Source: an uncultured Acinetobacter sp.
GTDB lineage: Bacteria; Cyanobacteriota; Vampirovibrionia; Gastranaerophilales; Gastranaerophilaceae
Length of the DNA: 33,625 bases
Assembly (NCBI GenBank): GCA_900321205.1
Contig: ONVC01000008.1
Span: forward strand, 1 to 33,625
Direction: 5' to 3'
The notes under the pieces are model-generated. The model saw only the letters and a list, made by a program, of their open reading frames with translations. It searched no databases and was not told where the DNA came from. The translations under genes were made by a program, and so were the position numbers. Shown here one piece after another: positions 32,801 through 33,625 of the stretch. The stretch's first letter is position 1. Each line of letters begins with the position of its first letter.

Positions 32801-33113
32801 TAACTCTGAAAACACAACTTTTTCCGTCAATTTCAAATTTTATAACGGTAAATAAAACAGTACCGTTACCTTTTACATATTCCGGCTCGATTGTAACAGG
32901 GGGATCCTGTTCACCTAACAAAGTTATCAGTTTTGAATAATCTTCGTCGGTAATCATGTCACCGTTTCTGAATTTGCTTATTAATGCATCCAGTTTCTGT
33001 TTATTTAAATCAGGTTTTTCACCCGGTTCCTCAATTATTTCAGCAGGCGCAGCTCCGCTACCTTTCGGAGTTAACGGTGTAAATTTAATAAACTTTTCAG
33101 GTTGAATAGCCAT
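29835..33113 (-). CDS. Large multi-repeat protein with glycine-zipper tail, unknown function
   Basis: Unknown 1092-residue protein. AAAGGAG lies 7 bases before the ATG. There is no N-terminal signal peptide. Two short alpha-beta modules lie near the N-terminus: about 41-105 (LDALISKFRNGDMITDEDYS, then VLFTVIKFEIDGKSCVFRV) and 191-251 (IEKIIAKFVSGSLTWKEFME, then YNFTFKHDGQTYNVTL). A Pro/Thr/Asp-rich linker (about 118-162) separates them. Two clear helical repeats follow: 373-469 and 483-577, both running from LNxSxLKxSI/L through VExC and ending xxGY; weaker related copies may lie around 610-720 and 830-900. A glycine-zipper stretch (about 998-1039, with GAAIGIVAGPFGIAAG) could insert in a membrane. 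It is cotranscribed with the 103-residue gene upstream. Possible roles are surface or secreted effector; the sequence does not settle this. Confidence 0.65.
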   Translation of the reverse strand: MAIQPEKFIKFTPLTPKGSGAAPAEIIEEPGEKPDLNKQKLDALISKFRNGDMITDEDYSKLITLLGEQDPPVTIEPEYVKGNGTVLFTVIKFEIDGKSCVFRVNKDLSGELGGTETTPPPVDDAPAPTDDVPPPADEVAPPTNGVTPPTTKEVTPPASAEEPAGGEDDGIATDPVVDNYVASRPEPDSAIEKIIAKFVSGSLTWKEFMEELKNAGVDTDTSNSNVWEHNNSQEMYNFTFKHDGQTYNVTLKSTAETSANKLVNNGKDNDNVYYTKNELEKAGITEDFIDKAFYCCYSAGEGKSEEEMYFALDITKLPADLQKSLKGKTLSQIASTLKKYKFEDTVFIDNLSKDIKVSGYRTKYNDVEKGDGINTAVSEILNDSSLKNSIEDSLDLSETVFDEAYKNAVEDCINFYNEKAGEKDGGITFVASDVINKFMEFLYKQIKNRKTELTNDIKNTVNLEDIPGYTADFKKTIEHNNIKPTIEKMLNNSALKSSLRDYADGQQKSNYTDAVWDSLYRDVVAECVKFFQGKGGEITVSNKEVYDKFMELMSNKLNNEESVELNNIDLETLVNGYSTNQRISGSGGTRSEADNDLSDKIIDNIYKIKGQIKSYMEDKLGVTLTDQQFEGILKNLISKITAGSNVVSTRSGSPECGVKDVVDALIKELPDFCKNNKPSKAEYEGDALKTIFSDSEISQYFEETSYGRYKLSSELDSIFEEYIKRHGHIISPLELRAAVDDLKVRSMGSDFKAVADAVDNLDGKRGEMTAGITSIHTEFGVDKNGNIVFEQPDTTKVYNKVKETIKRELMSTVPSAMNAIGDTNIDKLIQAAWITAYNSNPSSESHNTVAFIQSVIDSFKSIMTKLGSNPEYMSVYTAHTAYANAILTYNLTYYGRTNDDGGDSVWVYEGSSTVDSEGNVSWDDTTDAGEYNTEMKLLLKNILNTSPYNSIDPEIITRVFRDAQTKALDACHENTNDCPYGTTSQVDGTYHNTGFGHFIGSVLGKSMLGAAIGIVAGPFGIAAGIVAGAAAGFATAGNFTNNPVSVTSLAAPEHEDWAGTNRKKDHYDITIQALVEMTLYYFDKLLYAELAK
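29997..30122 (-). other. Glycine-zipper hydrophobic segment of the large repeat protein
   Basis: Codes for about residues 998-1039 of the large protein: regular small-residue spacing (GSVLGKSMLGAAIG, then GIAAGIVAGAAAG) with no charged residue except one Lys, near the C-terminus, followed by about 53 soluble residues. Two tight helices around a PFG turn are plausible. Confidence 0.6.
31383..31997 (-). repeat. Two tandem about 95-residue protein repeats in the large protein
   Basis: Coding regions for residues 373-469 (31707-31997) and 483-577 (31383-31667). Shared positions are the LNDSSLKNSI and LNNSALKSSL segments, VEDCINFY and VAECVKFF, GGITF and GEITV, DVINKFMEFL and EVYDKFMELM, and IPGY and VNGY. 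The DNA has diverged strongly, so this is an old duplication. Confidence 0.75.
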
Positions 33114-33137
33114 ACTAGATCTCCTTTTATCTATTTT

Positions 33138-33449
33138 TTATACAAAATCGTAACTAATAAATTCTTTTGTTGTATCAAAAGAAATACGCAACTGTTTCTC
33201 GGAGTTAAATATTATGCATTTACCACCTCCGACATAAAAAGCTGTTCTTCCCTCAGCAGCAGGCATGATTTTTTGAAGTAAATCCTTTGCCTCACCTAAT
33301 GTTGATACCATTTGAAATTTATTGAGTTTTTCACGAAACTCTTTCTCTTTATCCGCTTCCTCATTTTCTATTGAGGAAAAATTATATTCTGTAATAGGGT
33401 GATACTTATTATACTGTATTTTTGGTACATACTCATTGTTTTTTTTCAT
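33138..33449 (-). CDS. Unknown 103-residue protein, partner of the large repeat protein
   Basis: I do not recognise this protein. AAAAGGAT lies about 10 bases before the ATG. There is no signal peptide or membrane segment. The N-terminus is Tyr- and Asn-rich (YVPKIQYNKYHPITEYNF), followed by a charged helix (ENEEADKEKEFREKLNKFQM) and an ending with GRTAFYVGGGKCIIFNS and RISFDTTKEF, which resembles the beta-hairpin of the modules in the large protein. It lies 24 bases upstream of the large gene on the same strand, with a ribosome binding site in the gap, so the two form an operon. No good promoter is visible upstream; 33450-33625 is AT-rich with one terminator. Confidence 0.6.
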   Translation of the reverse strand: MKKNNEYVPKIQYNKYHPITEYNFSSIENEEADKEKEFREKLNKFQMVSTLGEAKDLLQKIMPAAEGRTAFYVGGGKCIIFNSEKQLRISFDTTKEFISYDFV

Positions 33450-33571
33450 GAATAAAATATCCTTTTATCTAATAATACTCATATTAATATTCGGCATTTT
33501 TTTTTAAAACTTTAGTAAATACATACTATTTGTTACAAAAATTTACATAAAAAGTGTGAGTTACAATAAAA

Positions 33572-33603
33572 GAAAAGAGCCTTTTTATAAAAAGGCTCTT
33601 TTC
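33572..33603. terminator. Perfect 32-bp palindromic bidirectional terminator
   Basis: GAAAAGAGCCTTTTT (33572-33586) and its exact complement surround TA, with T-rich ends on both strands. It probably ends a gene lying beyond the right edge, or separates it from the 103-residue gene. Confidence 0.8.
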
Positions 33604-33625
33604 TTTCTTTATTTTTTTGACATGT

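Noticed and set aside
32578-32940. 120-codon Ser/Gly/Val-rich frame on the plus strand
   Set aside because: It is the antisense of the Pro/Thr/Asp linker of the large protein; low complexity explains the open frame.
1-33625. CRISPR arrays, tRNA or rRNA genes, transposases, prophage genes
   Set aside because: No regularly spaced repeats, cloverleaf segments or transposase/integrase motifs were found by eye.

Overview
The window looks like chromosome of a low-GC, anaerobic, fermentative bacterium with an outer membrane. The best fit is a gut cyanobacterial relative without photosynthesis (Gastranaerophilales / Vampirovibrionia, 'Melainabacteria'). This placement is inference. It rests on: [FeFe]-hydrogenase maturation genes next to pyruvate:ferredoxin oxidoreductase, an Omp85/TpsB-type outer-membrane barrel (so a diderm), MEP isoprenoid and shikimate genes, and several short-motif proteins of a style I associate with that lineage (N-terminal F-x-small-K/R, small two-helix membrane protein). 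No 16S rRNA or other decisive marker is present. No tRNA, rRNA, CRISPR array, transposase or phage gene was seen.

Layout. 1-2418 (minus): H-cluster operon, a TM1266-type regulator, hydG, then hydF running off the left edge. REP-like hairpins are scattered through it, and a possible attenuator leader sits in front. 2523-3314 (minus): papain-fold-like protein. 3458-6994 (plus): nifJ/PFOR, divergent from the preceding genes. 7085-7387 (plus): small secreted TRL-like protein. 7450-10873 (minus): aroC-aroK-aroB followed by a second papain-fold-like protein. 10941-12331 (minus): ispG and a small secreted protein. 12374-13461 (plus): phosphoesterase and DUF486 membrane protein. 13548-13868 (minus): unknown small protein with a TTG start. 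14124-15893 (plus): TpsB-like outer-membrane transporter. 16049-22675 (plus): smc, scpA, scpB, then a membrane-anchored matrixin-like metalloprotease with TPRs. 22700-23974 (plus): small membrane protein, NrtR-like Nudix regulator, secG. 24151-26090 (plus): two unknown proteins with YD-like C-terminal repeats. 26087-29655 (minus): recJ and ctpA. 29835-33449 (minus): a two-gene unit with a 103-residue protein and a 1092-residue repeat protein of unknown function.

How the genes may work together. PFOR oxidises pyruvate and reduces ferredoxin. HydG and HydF help build the H-cluster of an [FeFe] hydrogenase, which could use that ferredoxin to make hydrogen; hydE and the hydrogenase itself are not in the window. 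smc-scpA-scpB encode the whole condensin complex. aroC-aroK-aroB cover three shikimate-pathway steps. NrtR-like regulator and secG overlap by one base.

The most interesting candidates are: (1) a 13-bp tandem repeat in the PFOR promoter whose core recurs twice in the hyd operon leader; (2) an attenuator-like leader for the hyd operon; (3) paired papain-fold paralogues and an N-terminal motif shared by four otherwise different proteins; (4) a perfect 10-bp inverted repeat upstream of the NrtR-like gene; (5) the large repeat protein with a glycine-zipper tail and its small partner. No intergenic stretch exceeds about 260 bases.
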